Shown in pieces: positions 53,331 to 62,393 of a stretch of DNA of 64,000 bases. Source of the DNA: Robiginitomaculum sp. (GTDB lineage: Bacteria; Pseudomonadota; Alphaproteobacteria; Caulobacterales; Maricaulaceae); the NCBI GenBank assembly GCA_002733605.1, contig NVWK01000001.1, positions 1 to 64,000 on the forward strand, read 5' to 3'. Every line of letters begins with the position of its first letter. The first letter of the stretch is position 1. The notes beneath the pieces are model-generated. The model did not search any database, was not told where the DNA came from, and saw only the letters and a program-made list of their open reading frames with translations. Both the position numbers and the translations under genes were made by a program.

Positions 53331-53364
53331 AAAAAAGGCCCCGTATTTCTACGGAGCCTTTTTT
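53331..53364 (+). terminator. Terminator between the thiolase and ald genes
   Basis: Stem AAGGCCCCGTA / TACGGAGCCTT with one mismatch, A-run before and T6 after. It lies between the convergent thiolase and ald genes and could stop transcription from both sides. Confidence 0.85.
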
Positions 53365-53383
53365 AATGCAATGCCGACAGAGA

Positions 53384-54499
53384 TTAATTAAGCACTTCAT
53401 CTGCATCAATATATTTAAGCCCGAGGGCTTCACCGACTGCCGCGTAAGTGATCTTGCCTTCGGCAACATTTAGTCCGTTTTTCAAATGCGGGTTATCTGT
53501 AAGCGCTTGCTTCCAGCCTTTGATCGCAATATCTTTGGCGTGCCGCAAAGTCACCGCATTGAGCGCATATGTAGACGTACGTGCCACCGCGCCCGGCATG
53601 TTGGCCACACAGTAATGAACAATACCGTCAACAATGTAAGTTGGCTCGGCGTGGGTCGTCGCGTGGGAGGTTTCAAAACAACCACCTTGGTCAATAGCAA
53701 CGTCCACAAGCACCGCACCCGGCTGCATGGTTTTAAGCATGGCCTTGGTCACCAGTTTCGGAGCTGCCGCTCCCGGGATCAACACGGCCCCAACCACCAT
53801 ATCGGCAGTTTTAATAAGCTCTGCCAGCACGGCAGGGGTTGAGCGTATTACTTTAGCACTTGCGCCGAAGTGATTGGAAAGATTCTCCATTACATCAGGA
53901 TCACGATCGAGAATACTCACGTCCGCCTGCAAACCCACCGCCATCTGCGCCGCATTGAAACCAACAACACCACCGCCAACAACAACAACTTTACCCGGCG
54001 TCACCCCCGGTACACCACCAAGCAAAACACCGCGCCCACCGGCTTCTTTTTGCAAGGCAACCGCACCAGCTTGAATGGCAAGACGGCCCGCCACTTGGCT
54101 CATAGGTTTAAGGAGTGGCAACTCACCTTTGTCACTCGTAACTGTTTCATACGCGATACAAATCGCACCGGATTTTATCAAAGCTTTGGTCTGTTTTGGA
54201 TCAGGTGCCAGATGCAAATATGTATAAAGAATTTGCCCGGGACGCAGCAGGGCGCATTCAACAGGCTGAGGCTCTTTAACCTTCACGATCATGTCGGCTT
54301 TTTCAAAAACCTTCTCTGCGGTTTTGACAATTTTTGCCCCTGCTTTGCGGTATGCCGTATCGCTCGCGCCAATACCGGCACCGGCACCCGTTTCCACGAT
54401 CACTTTCTGGCCAGCATCAATAAGCTCGGCAACACTTTCCGGGGTTAATCCGACACGATATTCGTGGTTTTTTATCTCTTTGGGCACACCTATCAGCAT
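53384..54499 (-). CDS. ald: Alanine dehydrogenase
   Basis: 371 residues, the standard length. N-terminal substrate-binding motif [20 protein letters not shown], the Lys and His of the active site in VKVKEPQP and YLHLAPDP, and the NAD site [19 protein letters not shown]. The enzyme converts alanine to pyruvate and ammonium reversibly, linking nitrogen and carbon metabolism. AAGGAG precedes the start. Divergent from an Lrp/AsnC regulator gene with an ATTC-repeat array between them, so regulation by that protein is likely. Confidence 0.97.
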   Translation of the reverse strand: MLIGVPKEIKNHEYRVGLTPESVAELIDAGQKVIVETGAGAGIGASDTAYRKAGAKIVKTAEKVFEKADMIVKVKEPQPVECALLRPGQILYTYLHLAPDPKQTKALIKSGAICIAYETVTSDKGELPLLKPMSQVAGRLAIQAGAVALQKEAGGRGVLLGGVPGVTPGKVVVVGGGVVGFNAAQMAVGLQADVSILDRDPDVMENLSNHFGASAKVIRSTPAVLAELIKTADMVVGAVLIPGAAAPKLVTKAMLKTMQPGAVLVDVAIDQGGCFETSHATTHAEPTYIVDGIVHYCVANMPGAVARTSTYALNAVTLRHAKDIAIKGWKQALTDNPHLKNGLNVAEGKITYAAVGEALGLKYIDADEVLN

Positions 54500-54561
54500 G
54501 GAAATCTCCTTATATTACCCCTCTTGTGTACCCAATGCCGACTTGTAAAAAATTTCAAACA

Positions 54562-54600
54562 ATTCATATACATTCATATTATTTCGAATATTATTCGAAT
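54562..54600. promoter_or_regulatory. Phased repeat array in the ald/lrp intergenic region
   Basis: Related octamers ATTCATAT, ATTCATAT, TTTCGAAT and ATTCGAAT begin at 54562, 54572, 54582 and 54593, i.e. about one helical turn apart; the last two contain the palindrome TTCGAA. Lrp/AsnC proteins bind such phased A+T-rich sites. Probably the operator controlling ald and the regulator itself. Confidence 0.55.
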
Positions 54601-54631
54601 ATATTAATACATGTCAGGAAAATATACGTAT

Positions 54632-55090
54632 ATGGATACGATTGATAAGAAACTCCTCTTGGCCTTGCAAAAGGATTCCCGCCAATCTATTGCCAATTTG
54701 GCAAGCGAGGTCGGCTTGTCTCCCTCCGCCTGCCATCGCCGCATAGGCATTTTGGAAAAAAACGGTGTGATCGAAGGCTACCACGCCCGCCTGAACGGCC
54801 CTAAACTCGGCTACCAGATAGAGTTTTATGTGGAAGTGTCCCTCGACAGCCAGAGCGAGCAAGTCTTGGCCGCATTCGAGCAAGCCGCCCTCTCGCGTCC
54901 CCAAATTCTGGAATGCTATCTCATGACCGGAAATTGCGACTACCTCCTGAAAGTCGCGGCCGAAAACACCCGTGAATACGAACGCATATATCGCCGTACC
55001 ATCGCCGCCCTCCCGCATGTGGCACGTATTCAGTCTTCACTGGTTATGAAGGCCGTAAAACGCTGGAAAGGCTATCCGGCCCGGCCCTAA
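54632..55090 (+). CDS. Lrp/AsnC-family transcriptional regulator
   Basis: 152 residues from the ATG at 54632, giving the family-typical start MDTIDKKLLLALQKDSR; an ATG at 54611 lacks a ribosome-binding site. The helix-turn-helix is QSIANLASEVGLSPSACHRRIGILEKNGVI; the C-terminal RAM ligand domain includes ECYLMTGNCDYLLKV. It is divergent from ald and most likely the local activator of alanine catabolism, as AldR/BkdR-like proteins are elsewhere. Confidence 0.95.
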   Translation: MDTIDKKLLLALQKDSRQSIANLASEVGLSPSACHRRIGILEKNGVIEGYHARLNGPKLGYQIEFYVEVSLDSQSEQVLAAFEQAALSRPQILECYLMTGNCDYLLKVAAENTREYERIYRRTIAALPHVARIQSSLVMKAVKRWKGYPARP

Positions 55091-55093
55091 GCG

Positions 55094-56389
55094 CTATTCT
55101 TCTCTAAATGTCCGGTTTAACTGATCCCTGAACGGTTTGAGAAGGTAACTCATGACGGTGCGGTCTTGGGTTTGAATGAAACTGTCAGCAGGCATGCCCG
55201 GCACAAGAACCATATCTCCAAGCTTTTTCATCTCCGCTTCGGGAATCTCGATCAAAACACTAAAATAAGGCACCCCTGTATACTCGTCGACAAGACTATT
55301 GGCAGACGTTTTGGAAACAAATCCGTTAAATTGCGGAATTGTACGCTGATTAAACGCGCTCAGCGTAATTGTCGCAGGCTGTCCCTCGTAAATCTGGTCA
55401 ATATCAATAGGTTGTATGCGCGCTTCAATAATCAACCGGTCATTTATGGGAATGATTTGCATAATCGCCTGCCCCGGTGTGATGACCCCTCCTATCGTTG
55501 TCACCGCCAAATCATGCACAATGCCGCTGACCGGTGATCTCACATCTATGCGTTTCAACTGATCCGCCGCCGTCGTAAATTGCTCGTTCAAATCGCTTAG
55601 ACGGCTTTCCGCTTCGCGCAATTGTGTAAGAATTTGGGCCTCATCATCCCTTTGCACCTGCAATATCTGGATTTCCGTTTCACTGATAGCGCTTTGCGTA
55701 CGGGCAATTTCAGACCGGTGAGTTGCAATCTCGCCGTTCAGACGAGCTTGCTCGCGTTCCAATGCCAAAACACGGGTTTTGCTAACATAACCTTTGTCCA
55801 GCAATATCTGCAACCCGTCGCGCTCCTGCACCACCAGATCAAACTGGGTCCGTTTGGACCCCATCAAATCCCGTAATCCCCGAATTTGCTCATGGGATTG
55901 GGCAATACGTTCGCGCAATTGCCCGATTTGACCGCTCAGAGCCTTACGTCTGGCCAGAAACAGATTTGTTTGCCCGGATGTCATTTCAACAATATTAGCC
56001 TGAGCCAATACCACCTCTATTCGCGCGCTCCATTGAATGCCCCCTACGCCGTCACGCTCTGCCTTCAAACGATCAACACGGGCTTGGGCTTCATAAAGGC
56101 GCTTTTCCACCAAAGTACGGTTGGCTTCGATCGCTGTCGGATCAAGCCGCAAGACAATGTCTCCAGCCGCCACCACATCCCCATTCCGCACCCGTATTTC
56201 CCCGACAATGCCGCCGTCCAGATGTTGCAGCGTTTTGGAGCTACCTTCAACAACCACAATACCCGGCGCAATCACAGCTCCTTTAATTGGAACAAAACTT
56301 GCCCAACCACCAAAGCAAACAACCAGTAAAAACAAAGCGATAAACCCGCGCCGTAGATACTTGTTATAGCTGACATCTACTGGTTCCAT
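55094..56389 (-). CDS. Type I secretion membrane-fusion (adaptor) protein, HlyD family
   Basis: 431 residues. One N-terminal membrane anchor (RRGFIALFLLVVCFGGWASFVPIKGAV), a biotinyl-lipoyl-like half motif (GAVIAPGIVVVEGSSKTLQHLDGGIVGEIRVRNGDVV), a long coiled coil (residues ~85-270) and the second lipoyl half (RIDVRSPVSGIVHDLAVTTIGGVITPGQAIMQIIP). It bridges the inner-membrane ABC transporter and an outer-membrane channel. It overlaps the ABC gene by one base and follows it in the operon. No TolC-type channel gene is nearby. Confidence 0.94.
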   Translation of the reverse strand: MEPVDVSYNKYLRRGFIALFLLVVCFGGWASFVPIKGAVIAPGIVVVEGSSKTLQHLDGGIVGEIRVRNGDVVAAGDIVLRLDPTAIEANRTLVEKRLYEAQARVDRLKAERDGVGGIQWSARIEVVLAQANIVEMTSGQTNLFLARRKALSGQIGQLRERIAQSHEQIRGLRDLMGSKRTQFDLVVQERDGLQILLDKGYVSKTRVLALEREQARLNGEIATHRSEIARTQSAISETEIQILQVQRDDEAQILTQLREAESRLSDLNEQFTTAADQLKRIDVRSPVSGIVHDLAVTTIGGVITPGQAIMQIIPINDRLIIEARIQPIDIDQIYEGQPATITLSAFNQRTIPQFNGFVSKTSANSLVDEYTGVPYFSVLIEIPEAEMKKLGDMVLVPGMPADSFIQTQDRTVMSYLLKPFRDQLNRTFREE

Positions 56390-58200
56390 CAGCTTGCCCC
56401 CCCCTTATCAGACCCAAAGGACGGCATAGAAACCCGGCCCTTTTGGGGTTTCAGAGCAATTGGTTTTGAGGCAGGCGCACCTGCCATTTTAGCAAGGTCT
56501 TTCAAAATCTGTTCCTTAGGGCCAAAAGCAGATTGCACCCCATCTTTCAAAATCAGCAATTGGTCAACACAGGCAATCGCACTGGACCTATGTGCCATAA
56601 CAACAACCGTTTTTTGCCGCTGGCGCAAGTCCGCAATGGCGGCGCTTAACGCCGCATCCCCTTCCGCGTCAAGATTGGCATTCGGTTCATCCATCACCAC
56701 CAATACCGGGTCTCCGAATAAAGCCCGCGCAAGGGCAATACGTTGAACCTGCCCACCGGAAAGAACGACGCCCCCCTCTCCGATACGGGTGTCATACCCG
56801 TCTTGCATGCGTAAAATCATCTCGTGCACATCGGCACGGCGTGCCGCCAACACAATATCCTCGGAACGCGCACCCGTGCGAAAACGGGCAATGTTTTCGC
56901 CAATACTGCCGTCAAACAACTCCACCTCTTGTGGCAAATATCCGATATAAGGGCCTAATGCGTCGCGGTTCCATTGGTCATATGTCGCCCCATCAAGCCG
57001 CACCGCCCCTTTTTGCGGCATCCAAACCCCGACAAGTAACCGTGCAAGCGTCGATTTCCCAGACGCACTCGGGCCAATCACCCCAAGGCCTTGTCCGGGC
57101 TGAAGCGTAAAATCCACCCCCGAGAGCACAACGGTTTGGCTCCCCGGTGGCGCCACAACAATATGTTCAACCGAAAGCCGGCCTTCCGGCACAGGCAACT
57201 CCATATTGTCCTGATCTTCGGGGATTAACTCGTAAAATGTATTCAAGCGGTGAAAGGCCTGACGGGTCGCGATAAATCCGCGCCATTGCCCCACCGCCGT
57301 CTGGATCGGCGCCAACGCACGCCCCATCACGATGGAACCGGCAATCATCGTCCCCGGCGTGATAATCTGTTTTACGGCCAAGGCCGCGCCAATCCCGAGA
57401 ATGCCCGATTGAATAAACATGCGAAATGCCTTTGAAGCCGAACTCATACTCCCAGCCCGATCACTCCCGCGTACGGTTTGTTCTCCCGCCCTGTCCATAT
57501 ATCCACGCCAACGCGCCCGCATATCCTTACCCATGCCCATAGCAGTGACAACATCCGCATTGCGGTGTGCGGTTTGGGCAAACATCTGCGCTTGCGCCTT
57601 CAACACATTGGCATCTTGCACAGGCTTGCGGGTCGATTTTTCATTTATGTACGCAAGGCAAAAAATAACGATAGCCCCGACAATGCCTGCCCACCCTAAC
57701 CAAGGGTGGAAGATAAACATGATCCAGATATAAAACGGCGCCCACGGAATATCAAAAAACGTCGCCGGCGAGGAACCGGACAGAAACTGCCGCAACGTAC
57801 TTAAATCCTGTAGCGGCCGATGTCTCTGCCCCGAACGACCAAACACGCCCTGTTTCAGCCAAACCGAAAAGGTTCTCGCACTTAAATCTTTTTCGAGCTT
57901 ATCCCCGACCCGCACTAAAATGCGTGACCGGATAAGTTCCAAAAACCCCATAAATGCATACATCGCCGCCATAAGCACAGAGATCGCCACAAGGGTGGAC
58001 ATGCTCCGGCTTGCCAAAACGCGGTCATAAACCTGCAACATATACAGAGGGCCTGTCAGCATCAAAAGATTGATAAAGGCAGAAAACACACCAATGCCGA
58101 CAAAGGCGCTTTTACTCGCCATCAAAGCCTGACCAACCTCAGTGTGGAACACACTTTGCCCGGAATTATGAGACCCCTGTGGTTGTTTCAGACTACTCAT
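56389..58200 (-). CDS. Type I secretion ABC transporter (permease and ATPase), PrtD-like
   Basis: 603 residues from the ATG at 58200 (MSSLKQPQGSHNS); the frame is open upstream to 58410 but those residues do not resemble the family. The membrane domain has six helices (residues ~35-320), and the ATPase has Walker A GPSASGKSTLARLLVG, the signature LSGGQVQRIALARAL, Walker B VLVVMDEPNANLD and the H-loop VVMAHRSS. No peptidase-like N-domain is present, as in the PrtD/RaxB-less group exporting RTX proteins with C-terminal signals. No RTX substrate is encoded in the window. Confidence 0.94.
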   Translation of the reverse strand: MSSLKQPQGSHNSGQSVFHTEVGQALMASKSAFVGIGVFSAFINLLMLTGPLYMLQVYDRVLASRSMSTLVAISVLMAAMYAFMGFLELIRSRILVRVGDKLEKDLSARTFSVWLKQGVFGRSGQRHRPLQDLSTLRQFLSGSSPATFFDIPWAPFYIWIMFIFHPWLGWAGIVGAIVIFCLAYINEKSTRKPVQDANVLKAQAQMFAQTAHRNADVVTAMGMGKDMRARWRGYMDRAGEQTVRGSDRAGSMSSASKAFRMFIQSGILGIGAALAVKQIITPGTMIAGSIVMGRALAPIQTAVGQWRGFIATRQAFHRLNTFYELIPEDQDNMELPVPEGRLSVEHIVVAPPGSQTVVLSGVDFTLQPGQGLGVIGPSASGKSTLARLLVGVWMPQKGAVRLDGATYDQWNRDALGPYIGYLPQEVELFDGSIGENIARFRTGARSEDIVLAARRADVHEMILRMQDGYDTRIGEGGVVLSGGQVQRIALARALFGDPVLVVMDEPNANLDAEGDAALSAAIADLRQRQKTVVVMAHRSSAIACVDQLLILKDGVQSAFGPKEQILKDLAKMAGAPASKPIALKPQKGRVSMPSFGSDKGGAS

Positions 58201-58436
58201 GCGTACGATATGCCTTCTACATTGCGGTATTCTATTTATACGGAAAATAGAGGCGCAATAAAACCCTTCATAAACACTTTTTGCATCAAGACAAAACCCC
58301 CTCTCCAAAATTTCACAACCTCGCAGTAGAAATTGCGGCAAATGCCATAGACGCGACTCAATTGCCGCGCTATGCAGTAGATTCAAACAGGGTCGAACAC
58401 ACATAAACACCGGATCGAAATGCCAAACGGATCAGA

Positions 58437-60893
58437 ATGCCAAACATAAAATCCATGAAACGCCGTTTTTTGAGCGCGGTCCTGCTGGGAGCATCCTTGT
58501 GTAGCTTGCCCAATATGGCTCAGGCCCAGCTTGACGGGTTTACGAAAACCAATGCTGGCCTGAAACTGGCACAAGACAGCCCGTTCAGAGATCCCGATAT
58601 TATCTATCTTGAAGCCGATGAGCTTGAAAATGACCAAGAAGGCAACATTCTCATTGCCAGTGGTCAAGTGATTGGTCGCTATCAGGACAAAACCATACGC
58701 GCAGATCAGGTCAAATACAATTTAACCACCGGACAAGTCATCGCGATCGGCAATGTAACCTTGATTAATGCAAATGGCTCCACGCAACATGCGGACAAGC
58801 TGGAACTTTCCGGCGAGTTGGAAACCGGTACAGCCACTGATTTCACGGCACGTTTCGCCCAAGGCGGGCAGCTCAGCGCCGCATTTGCCAAACGCAACAC
58901 CCAAGATGGCGTCGAGCTATATAATGCCTATTACACCGCCTGTGAGGCCTGTGTGAAAGACGGAAAAACCAAGAAACCGACATGGCGTTTAAAAGCCCGC
59001 AAAGTCACCCAGGATGCCCGAACAAAAAGCATTCGCTACCGCGATGCCGTGTTCGAGTTTAAGGGCGTACCTTTATTCTACACCCCCTATTTGGCTCACC
59101 CAGACCCAAGCGTCGGTAGGGCCAGCGGGCTTATGATGCCGTTCGGGGGCGTATCGAAATCGAAAGGGCTAAATATCAGAACGCCCTATTATTTTGCCCT
59201 CTCCCCCTATTCCGAACTCACCTTAACCCCGCATGTGTATCAAAAGGTCAATCCGCTTTTAGAGGCGCAATACAAACGAAAATTTTACTCTGGAGAAATA
59301 AATCTGGAGGGCAGTGCGACCTATTCCAGTTTCTTTGATAATGACGGCAATATTCTCACAGACCAGACCGTCTTCATAAACCCCGACGAAAGCCTTGCCT
59401 CGAAGAAATGGCGTTCGCACTTTTTTGCCAATGGATCCTTTGATATAAATGATACGTGGAAATGGGGTTTTCAGGGCGGATATGCTACGGATGACAATTA
59501 TTTAAACCGCTATGACCTTGAAGAAACCCAACGCGAGTTCGGCCTCTATAAAGCCGCCAATCGCCGCTTGATGCAACAAGTCTTTGTTGTCGGGCAGAAC
59601 GACAGTTTCCGGTTCAGCACATCCGCATTCGGCATCACCAGCCTACGCAGCGCAATCCGCGGCGTCCCCCTCCTGAACGCCAGTAACCAGCTCATTCAGG
59701 ACCCGGTCACGGGCGAATATCTGCGTGATAACAATGTCTTTGTTGTATCACGAGAAGATGACAGTGCCCTTCCGGTTGTGGCCCCCAAAATAGAAGTCAC
59801 AAAATACATTGAAGACCCTGTACTTGGTGGACGGTTAAAACTATTTGGCGACACCACTGTTCTCACCAGACAACACGGGACCAATGGCTCGACCGAACTT
59901 GCTACCGGCTATATCCGTGCCACGGGCGGCGTCAATTGGCAACGCAACTGGATTGCCCCTATGGGTGTAGAGATCAAGCCTTTCGCAAATGCGAAACACG
60001 ACTATTTCAAACTGGAAGCCGAAGACGAACCTGCATTCGATTTTTCCCGCACAACCGCTCAAGTCGGTGTCGATATACGCTGGCCGTTCATGAAGCCCGG
60101 TAAAAAGGTCAACTGGATTCTTGAGCCACGCGTGCAAGTGACCCAAAGCTTTGGCGACGGAAAACTTAACAAGTTCAATTACGCAAAAACCAATGGTGAC
60201 ATTGTCAATCTGGCACAGGACGGCATAGATGTTGATCTGGATCAGGCGCTTCTCTGGAGTTCCAACAAATCCACCGGATATGATATCTGGCAAGAAGGGT
60301 TTCGTGTAGACGTGGGCGCGTCCCTGATTGCCGATTGGGGAAAAAGCAATCGCGCCTCGTTGTTCTTGGGGCAAAGCTATTATAGCGGTTCCGAAAACGC
60401 TTTCGACATCACATCCGGTCTACAAGAGGATAAGTCCGATCTTGTGGGTCAGTTTGAATTGAAACTTGGCAAACATTTCTCGTCCACAACCCGTGTGCGC
60501 TATGATGAAGACAACAGCGCCTTTCGCCGCCTCGACACAGGTTTCAGTTACACAGACAATCGTTTTCGCGCCAATGTCCGCTACTACAAAGTCGATAGTG
60601 CCTCGGTCGTCGTGCCAACCGATCCAAATGAGTTCGGCCCGCCAACAGAAGAAATTTCCGGCACTCTCTCGGTGCGCTTGTTTGACAATTGGAGCACTAG
60701 CTATCAGCTAAACCATGACATTGATCGCGGCGCAACCCGCAGGCAGGCACTGTCGCTGATTTATGATGATGATTGCACCCGCATCGAATTTACCTATAGC
60801 AAACGCGAGAACGGGCTCGGTATCATCGGTCAATCAGACGGGTTTGGTATCCGGATTTCCCTTCTGTCTCTCGGTGATTTTTCACCCGGTTAA
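58437..60893 (+). CDS. lptD: LPS assembly outer-membrane protein LptD
   Basis: 818 residues. Signal peptide (AVLLGASLCSLPNMAQAQ), an N-terminal beta-taco domain related to LptA/OstA (YLEADELENDQEGNILIASGQVIGRYQDKTIRADQVKYN), then a large barrel with the conserved segment VFEFKGVPLFYTPYLAHPDPSVGRASGLMMP. The cysteine pair in YTACEACVKDG and a late one in DDDCTRIEF are the only ones in the mature part, so the disulfide pattern differs from E. coli. LptD inserts lipopolysaccharide into the outer leaflet. It lies upstream of the mut genes, 33 bp gap, and is divergent from the type I secretion pair. Confidence 0.95.
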   Translation: MPNIKSMKRRFLSAVLLGASLCSLPNMAQAQLDGFTKTNAGLKLAQDSPFRDPDIIYLEADELENDQEGNILIASGQVIGRYQDKTIRADQVKYNLTTGQVIAIGNVTLINANGSTQHADKLELSGELETGTATDFTARFAQGGQLSAAFAKRNTQDGVELYNAYYTACEACVKDGKTKKPTWRLKARKVTQDARTKSIRYRDAVFEFKGVPLFYTPYLAHPDPSVGRASGLMMPFGGVSKSKGLNIRTPYYFALSPYSELTLTPHVYQKVNPLLEAQYKRKFYSGEINLEGSATYSSFFDNDGNILTDQTVFINPDESLASKKWRSHFFANGSFDINDTWKWGFQGGYATDDNYLNRYDLEETQREFGLYKAANRRLMQQVFVVGQNDSFRFSTSAFGITSLRSAIRGVPLLNASNQLIQDPVTGEYLRDNNVFVVSREDDSALPVVAPKIEVTKYIEDPVLGGRLKLFGDTTVLTRQHGTNGSTELATGYIRATGGVNWQRNWIAPMGVEIKPFANAKHDYFKLEAEDEPAFDFSRTTAQVGVDIRWPFMKPGKKVNWILEPRVQVTQSFGDGKLNKFNYAKTNGDIVNLAQDGIDVDLDQALLWSSNKSTGYDIWQEGFRVDVGASLIADWGKSNRASLFLGQSYYSGSENAFDITSGLQEDKSDLVGQFELKLGKHFSSTTRVRYDEDNSAFRRLDTGFSYTDNRFRANVRYYKVDSASVVVPTDPNEFGPPTEEISGTLSVRLFDNWSTSYQLNHDIDRGATRRQALSLIYDDDCTRIEFTYSKRENGLGIIGQSDGFGIRISLLSLGDFSPG

Positions 60894-60926
60894 AGCGAAA
60901 ACGCAACGGGGTTGGGATTGGGATTG

Positions 60927-62393
60927 ATGTTTCAAACTATGAATGAACACACCACAAAATTAGCAAAAGAATTTAAACCGTCCGGCGAGGCCGAGTGGCG
61001 AACCTTGGCGGAAACAGCCTTGCGCGGGGCCGATTTCGAGACGGCCCTGATCAAACACACAGAAGACGGGCTTGAGCTTGGCCCTCTGTTCACGGAAAAT
61101 ACGTCGCGCGAAACGGCTCATATTTGCAAATCCAATGTGCCATTTTTAGCAGGACGCCCTTGGCATATAACCCCCCGAATTGATCATCCGGACATCAAAC
61201 AGGCCAACACGGACGCTTTGGATGATTTAAACGGGGGCGCCAGCGCACTCAACTTAAAAATCGACCCGTCCGGTGCAAACGGGGTAGCTTTGCAACATCT
61301 CTCCGACATTCAACGCCTGCTCTCCGGAGTTCACACAGACTTGGTTCCGATCAATCTTGCGCCCTCGGAACATAATTTTGAAACCGCCATCCTCTTTTGC
61401 GCCCACTCCGAACCCGAAACTTCCCATTTAAGCCTCGGATATGCCCCGATCGCTCCAAATGTTGAAAAAATGACATCTCTGGCCAAATGGGTGCATGATC
61501 ACGCCCCCCATTGGAAAGCGCTATCGGTGAACGCCGCTCTCACACATGAAGCAGGCGCAACACCGGCACAAGAACTTGGTTTTATGGCCTTCCAGACGGC
61601 GTCCTATCTGCGCGTTTTAATACAAAACGGATTTGCTGTTGAAGACGCCTGCGCCCTCATAGATGTGCATTTGGCAAGCGATCAGGACGGGCACCAAGGC
61701 ATCATCAAATTCCGTGCAGCCCACGCTCTCTGGGCCAAGATCGTCGAGAGCTTTGGGGCGAACAACACCCGGTGCACACTGCATGTGCACACGTCTGAGC
61801 GCATGTTGTCCAAAGCCGACCCCTGGGCCAATTTGCTGCGTATCAACGCTGCCAGTTTCGCAGCCGTGTGCGGCGGGGCCGACTATATCACCACCCTGCC
61901 CTTTACCCAGCCCCTCGGTCTTGCCACCTCCTTTGCCCGCCGCATTGCGCGCAACATCCAGTTATTGCAAATGGAAGAAAGCCATCTCGGTCACGTACAA
62001 GACCCTGCCCATGGCAGCTTCATGCATGAAGCGCTCACCCAAACCCTGTGCGCAAAATCCTGGGAGATTTTTCAACATATGGAAAGCCTTGGCGATATCG
62101 AGGCCGCACATAACTGGTTGAAAATACAAATCGACGCCGCCCACGCACTCCGCACACAAAAACTACAAGACGGAGATATTTTACTCGTTGGAATCAATCA
62201 GTTCACCAAATCCGATATCCGCAAAGCCAAAACGCTTCCCAGACCAAATAACAAACCTGTTTCAAGTGATGTTATAAATACGACAAACATCACGCAGGCA
62301 ATTGACCAAGCCAAAGCCGGTAAATCGATCCCTGCGCACAACAATATCTCTGCTTTCCCACCCGTGCGTGTTGCAGAAGGGTTTGAAGCATGA
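60927..62393 (+). CDS. mutA: Methylmalonyl-CoA mutase, small subunit
   Basis: 488 residues from the ATG at 60927; TTG at 60912 and ATG at 60939 are alternatives. Homologous to the barrel part of the mutase ([61 protein letters not shown]) but lacking the complete B12-binding residues, as expected of the non-catalytic subunit. It pairs with the large subunit that starts in a 4-base overlap (ATGA at 62390-62393). Together they convert (R)-methylmalonyl-CoA to succinyl-CoA in propionate and odd-chain fatty acid breakdown. Confidence 0.94.
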   Translation: MFQTMNEHTTKLAKEFKPSGEAEWRTLAETALRGADFETALIKHTEDGLELGPLFTENTSRETAHICKSNVPFLAGRPWHITPRIDHPDIKQANTDALDDLNGGASALNLKIDPSGANGVALQHLSDIQRLLSGVHTDLVPINLAPSEHNFETAILFCAHSEPETSHLSLGYAPIAPNVEKMTSLAKWVHDHAPHWKALSVNAALTHEAGATPAQELGFMAFQTASYLRVLIQNGFAVEDACALIDVHLASDQDGHQGIIKFRAAHALWAKIVESFGANNTRCTLHVHTSERMLSKADPWANLLRINAASFAAVCGGADYITTLPFTQPLGLATSFARRIARNIQLLQMEESHLGHVQDPAHGSFMHEALTQTLCAKSWEIFQHMESLGDIEAAHNWLKIQIDAAHALRTQKLQDGDILLVGINQFTKSDIRKAKTLPRPNNKPVSSDVINTTNITQAIDQAKAGKSIPAHNNISAFPPVRVAEGFEA

